DNA of 64,000 nt, from the NCBI RefSeq assembly GCF_030269925.1, contig NC_085123.1:9486001-9550000 (forward strand). The letters run 5' to 3'. The position numbers were made by a program, and so were the translations under genes. Numbering within the stretch: position 1 is the stretch's first letter; each line of letters starts with the position of its first letter. This document shows positions 53,948 through 64,000 of the stretch, piece after piece. The notes beneath the pieces were generated by a model. It had not been told where the DNA came from, did not search any database, and worked only from the letters and a program-made list of their open reading frames with translations. This DNA comes from Bombyx mori (lineage: Eukaryota > Arthropoda > Insecta > Lepidoptera > Bombycidae).

Positions 53948-54589
53948 TATTTAACATTGCGTGTATACAAATTTAAGAATAAAAAATTGTACACGGATAT
54001 ACCCTTCTTCAAACGTGATTTGAAAGGGATTTTCAGTAGTAGATCGCCAATATCTATGAGCTACGATGACCACTTATTATCAGGCTGGTCTCATAATCGT
54101 CTGTCTTATTCACATGTTTTTCTGTATGTATTTTTATATAGTCATATTATGTATAGGATATATAATTTTCGCGACAATTTTAATATAATGAACACTTCCA
54201 CAATTTATGCTTCAAAATGTGGCAGGCTCTACAAAAAAAATGATAAAAATTATCAATTTCACATATATAACAAAAACAATTGAAAAGTTACAAAAATTAG
54301 TCGCAAACTGAAAACTAACGAAAGTGGCAAATAAATAACTCTGCCATTCAAAGTTTAAATTAGTTCCGGAGTGAACTTCACGAGCATGCATCAAACTGTT
54401 ACATTTTACCTTCCAGTTTTATTTATCTAACCTTTTAACTGACTGCCAACTTTAAATTACTTTGGAACTATTTAGGATACCGATATCTTTCACCAAAATT
54501 TACATTGAATAACTGGGCTACAAAAAAAACAAGCAAGAATGAGAATCTGTTCTAGCGTTACTGAAGAATTAGTTAGTGGGAGTAACTAC
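53948..54589. other. No gene recognised
   Basis: AT-rich. Nothing supported. Confidence 0.4.
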
Positions 54590-54711
54590 AGAGCGGTAGG
54601 CAGCGGCTTGGCTCTGCCCCTGGCATTGCTGAAGTCCATGGCGACGGTGACCACTCATCATCAGGTGGGCCGTATGCTCGTCTGCCTACAAGGACAATAA
54701 AAAAAAATAAC
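54590..54711 (+). mobile_element. CR1/Jockey-like LINE 3' tail only
   Basis: gcggtaggcagcggcttggc, ttgctgaagtccatggcgac, catcatcaggtgggccgtat and a final acaataaaaaaaaa. The plus-strand counterpart of 30106-30245. Confidence 0.65.
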
Positions 54712-54779
54712 GCATTTTTCAACGGTGTTTTTACAATATTATTATACCGGCGTACTGGTATCGCCAATCGGGATTTACT

Positions 54780-55390
54780 GGTGGTGTACCGTATTGTAAG
54801 TATAGTGCGTTCTATTCTGAAGAGGAGGTGGGCTGTCCGAGATTGGTTGAAATAGTCTCGTAGGATACCAGCGAAGGTATATAATAAATATAAGAATCAG
54901 CGTAGAAGGCGGGGTGGACGGCGCGTGCGAGAGGCCGCCGCTCAGCCCTCGTAGGGACTATCGAGTGCCGGGTGCGGGGGCTCCCGGCACTCGACTGTTG
55001 GTCCGGTGGTGAAGCGGTGCAAGGTGGCTCCTGTGCGCCGCTCACGGTGTGTCGCCCGAGACGAGGCTCTACGGGATTTTCCCGGGGATGAAATCCCGTC
55101 TTAACATTGGTACGGGTACCGCCTAAGGCGAGACTTTCGGCGCGCATCGCGGTACCGTAAGTTTCGTGTAGTCGGTGTGGTGGAGCTCGATGGGGTTTAG
55201 TCGGTAGTCGTTCTGCGGGGCAAGTGCTTCGCGCGCCTTTTTCAAGGCGTAGTCTCCTGTGAGAAATTGGGGGAGGTGAAGGACCTCGGCCCTTCTCTTC
55301 TCTCCTTCTTCCTCTCAGGAGGCGCCGGAGTCCGACATAACCCGGTTCGTTACCCCCCTCGACCGGGTATCCGTAAATGGATTCCCCAGC

Positions 55391-55456
<66 letters not shown>

Positions 55457-55490
55457 GATACCAGCGAATAGGTAGGGTAAAAAAAGAGGT
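54780..55490 (+). mobile_element. Short LINE-like tail split by a GC-rich retroelement
   Basis: 54780-54875 continues at 55469-55490 (ataccagcgaataggtaggg then A-rich), the terminal sequence of Jockey-like tails in this window. The GC-rich element at 54876-55454 interrupts it with a TSD. Confidence 0.5.
54876..55454 (+). mobile_element. GC-rich 5'-truncated retroelement end, family not recognised
   Basis: 579 bp, strongly GC-rich, ending in an A-run of about 47 bases and (GAAAA)n. The 14-bp direct repeat aggataccagcgaa flanks it at 54862-54875 and 55455-55468, proving target-primed insertion. Composition resembles R1-clade 3' UTRs, but no shared block with the R1-clade copies here was found. 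The 230-codon minus ORF over it is antisense and probably not a gene. Confidence 0.7.
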
Positions 55491-55574
55491 GGGAGAAGGG
55501 TCATATAAATATAATGGAGACTTTAAGCTCGTACCGGAAAGAGTTCGCCGAAAAATGGAACAGCTAAAGACACC

Positions 55575-55749
55575 AGTGTGCTTAGTGCGAGTTGTTTAAC
55601 GTTTTCGATACCGTAAAAGTTATCTCAAATTTGTATAGAGTTGGAAAGTTTGCCAACGTTTGCCGCTATGGGCGCTGTTCTAACTGCGTAACAGTTTGAG
55701 ATAGCTTTTACGTTATCAAGATGGTTAAAAAAAACGCACTAAGCACACT
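55575..55749. mobile_element. Palindromic MITE copy 1
   Basis: 175 bp with perfect 15-bp inverted ends (agtgtgcttagtgcg) and a second inverted arm (gtaaaagttatctcaaattt against gtttgagatagcttttac). Non-coding. The target duplication is unclear. The second copy is at 38266-38545. Confidence 0.7.
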
Positions 55750-56018
55750 ATAAAAATGGCGTGTTTTCCTAATTTTGGAATGTCCCTAATACTCAAAAAA
55801 GATACATAGAAACGAACGATAGATCGAATCGTGTAAAAAAACTGTGGTTTCATTAGCCGAGGTAGAAGCATGACTAAGCGCAGCCTTGCTATTATTTTCT
55901 AAAAGCATTCTTGACCTTTCCTGGCAGTTTTCTAGAACAATTCCATCATCAGCTAATGATAGGTGAAACACGAATTGTACATACATATTTATCGATGATC
56001 ACAGTAACATCATCGAAG
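55750..56018. other. No gene recognised
   Basis: Short AT-rich stretch. The minus ORF at 55786-55986 has no motif. Confidence 0.4.
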
Positions 56019-56450
56019 TCGTCGTTGCCTAAAGGATAAGACGTCCGGTGCATTCGTATCTAGCAATGCAACAGTGTTCGAATCCCGCAGGCGGGTACCA
56101 ATTTTTCTAATGAAATACGTACTTGACAAATGTTCACGATTGACTTCCACGATGAAGGAATAACATCGTGTAATAAAAATCAAACCCGCAAAATTATAAT
56201 TTGTGTAATTACTGGTGGTAGGACCTCTTGTGAGTCCGCACGGATAATTACCACAACCCTGCCTATATTTACCGTAAAGCAGTAATGCGTTTCGGTTTGA
56301 AGAGAGGGGCAGCCGTTGTAACTATACTGAGACCTTAGAACTTATATCTCAAGGTGGGTGGCGCATTTACGTTGTAGATGTCTATGAGCTCCAGTAACGA
56401 CTTGACATCAGGTGGGCCGTGAGCTCGTCTACCTATATAAGCAAAAAAAT
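56019..56450 (+). repeat. Full-length Bm1 SINE
   Basis: The tRNA-related head has an A box (ttgcctaaaggataag) and a B box (gttcgaatccc, 56076-56086) for RNA polymerase III. Then come the Bm1 body (atttttctaatgaaatacgt, atgaaggaataacatcgtgt) and the 3' half shared by all Bm1 tails here. Ends in aagcaaaaaaa. Mobilised by LINE machinery. The only complete copy in the window. Confidence 0.8.
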
Positions 56451-59227
56451 ATATAAATATAATATAAAATAAATATAAATAATCTCTCAAGTCTCATCGA
56501 TCTAGTCAAGATATATTATTAATATCAGTTAAAATCACAAAAACCTTTTAAATTATTCATGTTTTCATTATGTTAAGTCGCATCGGGCAATCACTCGATG
56601 CATTCAAAGTGAAGGCTTTTCGTTTTAAATCGAGTACATTCCCTCTGATTGTACCTCAGTTTGTAGTCTGGCTCTAAAAGTTGGAAGCCCGTCAAAGTAT
56701 TAAGCACACAGCATGCTTATTTCGAAATAGTTGTCTTGACTATTGTCATTTTACATTTTCAATTGTTTCAAATGTTAAATCGTGTAGGTTAGAAGGTATT
56801 TTTATTTTCTTTTCTTTGTTTATGTTTGTCAATACGAAGAAGTGATATACTTATTAATTATTAATGTTCCTAATTTTATTACAAAAAAATATAAGTATTA
56901 TTAAGTACATATTCAAAGTTTATAATAACCATTAAGCACACTACAACTTATTATATAACGTTATAGTTTAAACATATAGCATCAACATTTTGTAGTTAAT
57001 TAAGAGAATAAATTTGATCTTCAATTGACACCGTTGAAAAGTAGTGTTAATTAATTGCATTTGCTTCTAACCTTAGCGTCACGCTAGATCATTTGATGTA
57101 AGAAAACAACTACATACTTATTTATTAAATGTTATAAGAATTTCTTTTATTTATAAGCCTGAGCCTTTATGAGCCTGATGAACTGATGAAAGATACAAAT
57201 CTTTTGCAACTTTTTTTTTCTGGTCGGGGTCGAGCCTTCTACAAATCTCCCGAGTCAGAGCGGGTGCGTGGGATATGTGTGACTCGATGGGGCTTCCTCG
57301 TTGCTAAGCTGAAATCGACGTAGTGGCCTAAAGGATAAGGTACCGTACTTTCATGGAAATTCGACTTCCACCATAATGTGAATTAATGCTAAATATATCT
57401 AGCTAGGTAGGTAGTTTAAAAACACAAAACCCCGGTTTAATGGCAAACGAAACTAGATATTTTGCAAAAGTAATAAAATTATTATGCTGTGAACAATCAT
57501 TGATACGTGGGCGATTTTTTTGTTTAATTGGATGGTTAATCTGTGAAAATTACGGTGAGCATTTTCGTTACTTAGGATTGATGCCGGTCGTTAAACTTGT
57601 GTGTTAAAATCGAAGAACAGTATTGAATCAAGTTATACTACCTCGAATGATAATGAAGATTTGGAGCTGGGTTAGGCGTTTAGGTATATAAATTTTGTAT
57701 AAAGGTTAGGTTAGATCTGTCACATTTGTCGGATCCATTCAATTTTGGGGGATATTATATTATATTTAAATATAGTGCTCGTATTTTTTCCATTTCATTA
57801 ACCGCATATACCTACCTACTAAAGATTTTTATTGTTACAGATTTACGCATTTGTTTTATTAGTCAAAATAACCAGATGCTTCAGACCTAGCGGTTGCCCA
57901 TAAAAAATTAAGCGGGATTGCCGCCGACCAATAAGATCGCTGTTCTATAAAACTATATCTATCGTCCTGTGATTTTGCACCATAATAGGAGAGAATAGAA
58001 AACTCTCCTTTGAAATATAAATGAATTATAGAAACTTAACACAGAACAGAGTGTTTAATCAGCCCCATCGGCTTAAGCGATCTCTTGCAAGCAAGCTTGT
58101 AAGCAGAAAAGCGGTTTTAGATAAAAAAAATATAATTTTATACTTACGAAATACTTATTGTAGAAAATATAAAAAATACAATAGATCTACACATATTTAA
58201 TATGTAAGTACATATGAGAATAAAAAGCATAATGAAATACTTGTGTCGTCCAAAACGACAAATCAAATCAAATAAATAAAACTATTTCATATTAATTTCA
58301 CAATCATTTAATTTCCTCTTGTTTTATGATTTGTCTAAGTGTTGGGGCTTAAAGTGAGATTTTGACGTTTGTGCATGACGTTTCGACATCAACATTTGCA
58401 GAGTACTCTTCACTGGGAATAGATGAGTCTGACAAGTGTGGGGCTTCGAGAGGCACTAAATTAAATTCTCACAACGAATATATAGCTGACCCTTTTACGA
58501 TAGGCAAATATTAATCAGCCATTATCATTTGAGTATTCGATTAACAATATTTTGTGGTTGCTGTTTACATTTATCCTGCCCATTATTTAGAGACTGAGTA
58601 AACAATTATCCGATATTTTGAGCTTTAGGATATTTTGTATCATTCTTCTTCTTTCTACTCTTTAACTCCGAACATCGCTCGGATACTCAGTATTGAAAAA
58701 GAGTTTGGAGGTAAGAAAAGATATCATGGCCTTTTCTGTTGCGATGTCACATTTCATGACGACTTTGGTAATAATACATAAATTCAACACTGTCACTAAT
58801 GTGAAACGCAAGCCGATTTAATATAATCACTCCAAAAAATATTCCCTTAAACTCTTACATTATTTAGACTAGTGAAAGTTAAATGCTTCTACAGCTCGGG
58901 AATCTAAAAACATAACAACGACTGTGGCCTTTACTTTAATTAATATTTTCTACAATTACAAAATGAATTTGTCAATTTTAGAAAAGCTGTGTGCAGCATA
59001 CCTTATAATATACATCCTTAACTTGTCATTATACACAAGTTTGCAGACGCGATGATAAAAACGATTAGAGACATTCGAATAAGTTCAGGAGTTGATTAGT
59101 TATAAATAAATTTCCTCGGCGAGTAATGTGACAAATAAAGGTACAACCGACTACTGCGACTACAATAAGTAAGTAAGAAGAAGATAAAGGCGTCGACAAA
59201 AAATATTGAGAAATTTTATCACATCAT
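56451..59227. other. About 2.8 kb without a recognised gene
   Basis: AT-rich. 57318-57345 (gtagtggcctaaaggataag) resembles the SINE A-box region, but no B box follows. No ORF is supported. Confidence 0.45.
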
Positions 59228-59242
59228 AATAATCTTAAAAAA

Positions 59243-59693
59243 TGCTATATATCTATACATCCATCGGAACATTCGCATCTCTGCTGCATGGAATCGCGAC
59301 TAAAATGGTGGATGAAAGGCGATTGCATGCAGCAGAGATGCAAATGTTGCTATGGATGTGTGGAGTAAGTAGAATGGATAGAATACGGAATGAATATGTT
59401 AGAGGAAGTCTGAAAGTGGCACCGGTAACAGAGAAGCTGAGAAGTACGCGCTTGGGATGGTATGGACATGTGATGAGACGAAATGAAAATGAGGTTGGTA
59501 AGAGAATGTTAATTATGAATGTGGAAGGATATAGAGGAAGAGGTAGACCTAAGAAGAAATGGATAGATTTCGTGAAAGACGATATGTGTAAGAAGAGAGT
59601 GAGCGAAGAAATGGTATATAATAAGAGGGGTATGGAAGGAGAAAACTTGTTGCGCCGACCACAGGTGACTGAGAAAAGGGCAGGAGAATGATG
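59243..59693 (+). mobile_element. RTE-clade LINE 3' end, 5'-truncated
   Basis: Encodes the RTE reverse-transcriptase C-terminus: RLHAAEMQMLLWMCGVSRMD, RNEYVRGSLKVAPVTEKL, LGWYGHVMRRNE, GRGRPKKKWIDFVKDDM. One open frame of 149 codons is kept. Similar A-rich stretches aataatct/taaaaaa at 59228-59242 and 59694-59708 may be an imperfect TSD. Confidence 0.8.
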
Positions 59694-59708
59694 AATAATC
59701 TAAAAAAA

Positions 59709-60551
59709 TACACTCGCTCTCTAAGAACTTTAAGGAAATCGTTTCTTGGTAATATTAATCAATGTTTTTTTCTTCTTCTAATGTTTTCCTTTACCATTAT
59801 GAACAAATTCAACAAATAACAAGGAAGTAAAAAATACAAATATGTTGATTATTTACAGCCCCGTACCTTTGCCGTGCCCTTGTGATGTCATAGGTATTGA
59901 CCCTTTTGAAGAACCCTCCCACTTTTCCTCCCATGAGGTTTGACGCTTCCCCGCCCTTCTGAACTTAAGGGTTTACGTACCTATTTAATCCTGTTTGCAA
60001 GAAATGAAAAAGGGTGTTCAAAAGACTTTGAAGCTGTAATATAATGAACGATCACAGAGGAGTACACTTTTATAAATAAAATTTTAGTAAGCCAATTATT
60101 TTAGTACATTAACTTTACTAAGTTTTGTTGGAGCGATATCATTAGTTCGTAGGACAACTTTCACAAAGCTGAATTTAATTGTTTTGTAAATGTTGTAAAG
60201 GTTAAGCTTTTAAAGTTGCCGAAGGGGGAGTTTATGGTGTTGTTCGAACCTTTTCCCGCACAGCTATTGTCTCCATGGATTTTCATGACGCGCAAGATCA
60301 TTGAACAGGGATAACTGTTTTATTAAACACGACTAGTAAGAAGTAAGGTTTGATCTACTTACATTGGACAACATTCATTTTATCTTATAATAAACAGTGT
60401 TCTTTGTTCAGCATCAAATGAAACAGTTCATATCAAACGTATAAATTATATTTCGCAAAGAGATTTAATTTCGTTTTCGTTGGAATTATGTACTTCTGCT
60501 TTTTTATAAGACTAGATTGTATTTTTCAAAAGTTTCAAGGTAATCCAACAT
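59709..60551. other. No gene recognised
   Basis: AT-rich with a GC-richer bit at 59860-59960. Nothing supported. Confidence 0.4.
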
Positions 60552-60645
60552 GTCATCATCATCTTAGGCCTTATAGCCCAGGGTGGGCCTTAGCCTGGTC
60601 CAGTATGTCTCTCCAGACTGCTCTGTTCAGGGCTTTCTCCTTCAT
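60552..60645 (-). repeat. Lepidopteran dispersed repeat fragment, possibly LINE-related
   Basis: tcatcatcatcttaggcctt, tagcccagggtgggccttag and ctctccagactgctctgttc form a block I associate with RTE-like or SINE repeats of moths. Family and orientation are uncertain. Confidence 0.35.
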
Positions 60646-60968
60646 GTGGGTACATATTAAATTAACAAAAATATTAAACTAAAAGTTCATTTATATTATA
60701 ATACATCAGCTTAAACAGCAAATTCAAATGGAAATAAAATAAGTGTATAGAAATACAAAGAAAAAGACAAAGATAAAGTTGTATGTAATTTTTTTATAAA
60801 GACTTCTTATTAAGTCTTATGAAACGATACAAAAGGCAAAGTCAATCTTTAAACATTTCTACACAACTATTATTTCTGATTAAATAATTTCAATGTATAA
60901 AAAATACCAACTTCATATAATACTCGTAGACGGTTGAGCGATGGAAGTAGATAGTTATTATTATTATG

Positions 60969-61025
60969 AGTGGCTAGCAGGGAGTGCTATGTCCAGCAGT
61001 GGACGGTTGTGGCCTGAAAGAAAAA
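60969..61025 (+). repeat. RTE-like LINE 3' tail fragment
   Basis: gctatgtccagcagtggacg is the pre-terminal block of RTE tails (compare ctatgtccaatagcggacag at 62695). A short truncated piece. Confidence 0.45.
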
Positions 61026-61051
61026 GAAGAAGTTACTAGCCTAATTAATCG

Positions 61052-61359
61052 GACCATTCTAACCGGCACTATCTAGGCGGTCTTCGGATAGCCTGCCGAC
61101 CGAGAGGGCTCGTGGTCGTGGCGCCGACGACTGCCGGTCCGGCGTCCAGAGGGGAAGGGTGATGGGAGAGATGTGCTCCGCACTAAGCGCTTCACTTTCC
61201 TCCCTTTGCCTTTTCATGAGTTCTGCCTCACGCAAGGTTTGGATGCTGGTTGTTGAGCGACAGGAGGTTTTAGTCGGTTCAACTTCGAGATGCCCCGTCC
61301 TCCATCCCCAGTGGAGGGCGGAAGTCCGGTGATTTCATCCTGACAAAACAAAAAAAAAA
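61052..61359 (+). mobile_element. R1-clade LINE, 3' UTR only
   Basis: Matches the 3' UTR of 50990-52197 from the ccggc...atctaggcgg block through gggtgatgggagagatgtgc and gttgttgagcgacaggaggt to the A-rich end. The direct repeat aattaatcg at 61043-61051 and 61364-61372 (extendable with mismatches) is the likely TSD. Confidence 0.78.
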
Positions 61360-61372
61360 GCACAATTAATCG

Positions 61373-62075
61373 AGTATTTCAGTACATTAAGCATACACCA
61401 GAGAAGAAGTATGACACAGTTATGTTTTGAAATATATCAAGGTTTCAAATATGTCGAGTAATAAAAAATAACTATTAATTAAAAAGAGCATTTCAAATCC
61501 TACGAAGCTGTGACTGTCAAAAAAATGCTTCGTCGCTGACAGTTCGCGAATAAACAACTTGTTTGCATTATTAATTACTCCATTATCTTAATCACTGATG
61601 CAAATTCGAGAGGTCTTTGTTAACAACATCAGAGAGACTATAATTTAATTGGTACGCTTTTTCAGCCAATTAGTTACCGCGTCCAATATTCTGCGAACTT
61701 TTTGCAATATATCGGTTCTATTAAAAAAAAAGTCCTAATTTGTGAATTTATAGAATGAAAAATAGCTATTTAGAATCTGTTAAAAACACATTCATAAAAT
61801 TGATCTTTTTAATTGTTACGTCACTATACTGAAATTTACATAAATAAATCGCAAGTGCTGTAAACAAATGTAATTTATTTCCTTACAGTATACAATAATA
61901 TTCTATTTTACTTTGCTTGTTGTTCGAAGGAAGAAAATTATTAAGTGAAATGTGGCCTTTGTAGATCCTCTGGAGTACTACTTAAAACAGCTACACTCAT
62001 CGAGTACATACAAAGGATCCCTGGTGTACGAGACGTCGCCGACAAGATACAGGGAAGTAGGATATGATTGTATGA
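61373..62075. other. No gene recognised
   Basis: AT-rich. Nothing supported. Confidence 0.4.
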
Positions 62076-62290
62076 GCACGTAAAATGGAGACCATCAGGC
62101 TACGTCGGGAATTTGGGTTTAGAGGTTAGAGGTTAGAGGTTTGAAATTCCCGGTCGGAGACCTAGTGGAAGTCTTAAGACACCGTGGAAAGATGTAGTGC
62201 TGATGGACAAAAGGGGATGCAATGTTAGTAATGACGATATCGAAGACGAGCGAATTGCAGTAGAAAAAAAGGAAAACTGACCCTACCACC
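62076..62290 (+). pseudogene. Decayed RTE-like LINE C-terminus
   Basis: One frame reads GRRPSGSLKTPWKDVVLMDK and continues RGCNVSNDDIEDE, the same pattern as GRGRPKKKWIDFVKDDM in the copy at 59243. It is preceded by a short (agaggtt)n repeat at 62118-62140 and followed by (ga)n at 62310-62325. Confidence 0.5.
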
Positions 62291-62628
62291 ATGTGGCATG
62301 AATAGCTAGGGAGAGAGAGAGAGAGTTTTAAAGTCGCAAATAACGCTAGTACATATGAAACAGAGTACCCGATATGCACGTTGCTTTCCATCTAACTCCA
62401 AAGGGTCCTTGAATACTTCGATTCCGGCGATAGGCAAACATGGGCAACGTGAAACCAAATTGAATAAGGTAAAATATGGATCTGTGTTGGTTTGATACAT
62501 TTGCGTCGTAGGCAGGAAGCTTTACGATGTCATAAAATTCATAAATAACGGAAACAAGGTTTACTACGTTAGGATAAAAGTATTAACATTATTGTGTCTA
62601 TATTTTATGTCACTTATCATGTACTTTC

Positions 62629-62745
62629 CCTAGGTGGGTGGCCAGTACGAGGAGAGCCGAAGACTGAGCTTAATGGTGTGAATTGGGAGAGGCCTATGTC
62701 CAATAGCGGACAGCTATGGGCTGCTGATGACGATGATGATGATGG
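62629..62745 (+). repeat. RTE-like LINE 3' tail with (GAT)n
   Basis: gagaggcctatgtccaatag, cggacagctatgggctgctg then gatgacgatgatgatgatgg, the typical end of moth RTE elements. Confidence 0.6.
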
Positions 62746-64000
62746 GTAGATGGATGCTCAATCTGGTGTTTATTCTGGTGCCCTTTAAACTAACGTTAAT
62801 GTTGCCATGTACCCTGAAACATGAGAAGTCTCGAATGGTGTTTTATCTACGAATTAAAATCTGGTAAATTTATTACCTTTGTGCTCAACAATCCAAAGCC
62901 AAAAATATCTTTTCATAGTGTTCAATGCTGTTAGTAATGTAATTAGTGACAGTGAGGCGTTTTGTCGGGAATTTCTCGATACTAGAGAATCTAAGGAAGC
63001 CTGTAATTTCGGATACTGCGAATATTTTGGAAGACATTCCTAAAACTGCCCGAAAGTAACTAAAATTGGAATGTATATGGTATGCAATAATTACAAATTA
63101 CGAGTGTCATTGACCCTAGCTGCTAGTTATTAGATTCGATTCCTTTTTTCTATGTAAGTAATTTTTTATCGACTACTTTTCAAATTTCGTATTCTTTTAT
63201 TAATTGAAAAAAATACATTGCTTTACTTTACATTATTGTTTTCCCTACAAGTTTATTTTTTCCTGATATCGCAAAAAACATCTATAGGTTGAATTTAGGC
63301 ATTAATATGATAGGATATTATAGTCGTTCACCAACATTTTGCGCGTTAAATTCCATTCATTAGTTCGGACCTCATTGTGGAATTTGTCGATAGAATGCTG
63401 TTAATCAGTACTGTATTGGAGTACTAGACAAATAATAAGCAGTATGATAAAGAAATACCAAAGAGCTCACCAAGCCCTACACCATGTATCTACTAGAAAT
63501 TGCCTATATCATAATACTATTTACCTTACCACGAAAATAATCTTATTTATCGATGCGAATAAAATGCTTTAAAACAAGAATTTACGCATAACGTACCTAC
63601 ATTTACATATCAAATAACTTGAAGCAAAACAAGCAAGATTACTTAAATCTTGTTAGAAATTTTGCATGTTATTAAGGGCAAAGTTCTTATCGTATGTAGA
63701 TAATTACCGCGTACGAACTCCCTGGGCGTATTACGACGTACAAAACAAACCGCCCTTCAACATTGTCTTAAACAGGTTTCTTTGGTTGGAGAGACCTAGG
63801 TTTGAATTCTACATGAGATGTGGATAAAGTCCTGGTTATTTCATTAAAAATACATGTTGCTCTTGTGACGTTCTCTTGTATTATTCAGTAGACCGCAGGA
63901 TGCGTGATTGACAGGACGGGACTTATGTGCGAGAAACAAAGCTCACTATTTAACATAGTGAGCTCTCCGTTGACTTTTGTTTTGTAAAGGAGGTTTTGTT
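62746..64000. other. No gene recognised
   Basis: AT-rich to the end of the window. No ORF or repeat is supported. Confidence 0.45.

Noticed and set aside
54812..55504. A 230-codon minus-strand ORF with a long Phe run
   Set aside because: The Phe run is the antisense of a poly(A) tail, and the rest is antisense of a GC-rich retroelement flanked by a TSD.
57700..57720. ggttaggttag as a possible interstitial telomeric (TTAGG)n tract
   Set aside because: Only about two units; insect telomeric tracts are much longer.
62118..62140. (agaggtt)n as a telomere-like repeat
   Set aside because: The unit is not TTAGG and there are only three copies; a simple repeat.
1..64000. CRISPR array, prophage, operon or rRNA
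   Set aside because: Composition, repeats and gene structure are those of a eukaryotic (moth) genome; none of these features was seen.

Overview
The window is lepidopteran nuclear DNA, almost certainly from a silkworm (Bombyx mori or a close relative). It carries Bm1-type SINEs, several lepidopteran LINE tails, A^T-inserting Helitron-like elements and a DD37D (maT) mariner, all in an AT-rich, intron- or intergenic-like background. No rRNA, tRNA gene, CRISPR array or bacterial-style operon is visible. Family names are from memory of silkworm repeats; no database was searched.

Only one convincing host gene is present: a small secreted protein on the minus strand (7768-8133) with a TATA box. 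It has a signal peptide and a complete cathepsin-propeptide (I29) ERFNIN motif but no protease domain, like the Bombyx cysteine proteinase inhibitors. The rest of the 64 kb is transposable elements in various states of decay, separated by AT-rich sequence without recognisable genes.

Layout. 0.4-15 kb: 5'-truncated LINE ends, Helitrons, SINEs and the inhibitor gene. 15.6-20.8 kb: an apparently full-length Jockey-clade LINE (minus) with intact ORF1 and ORF2, poly(A) tail and target-site duplication (TSD). 20.8-35 kb: mostly unannotated DNA with scattered SINE, Helitron and LINE-tail pieces. 35.9-36.9 kb: an R1-clade LINE end with a perfect 15-bp TSD. 38.3-39.2 kb: a palindromic MITE hit by a tRNA-head-only SINE, then a LINE tail. 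44.4-49.7 kb: a Helitron split by a complete Ty3/gypsy-type LTR retrotransposon with apparently identical LTRs and intact gag and pol. 50.4-53.6 kb: a decayed mariner, an R1-clade LINE with a 13-bp TSD, and a near-complete mariner with two frameshifts. 53.7-64 kb: more SINEs, a second MITE copy, a GC-rich retroelement end, RTE-like LINE ends and an R1-clade 3' UTR.

The most interesting system is the LTR retrotransposon at 44681-49494. It has an A AAA AAC slippery heptamer directly on the gag stop codon with pol in the -1 frame. It has no TGG-type tRNA primer site; instead the 11 bases directly after the 5' LTR are complementary to a stretch inside the LTR, suggesting self-priming. The Jockey element is also unusual in that ORF2 lies in the same frame as ORF1, one codon beyond its stop.
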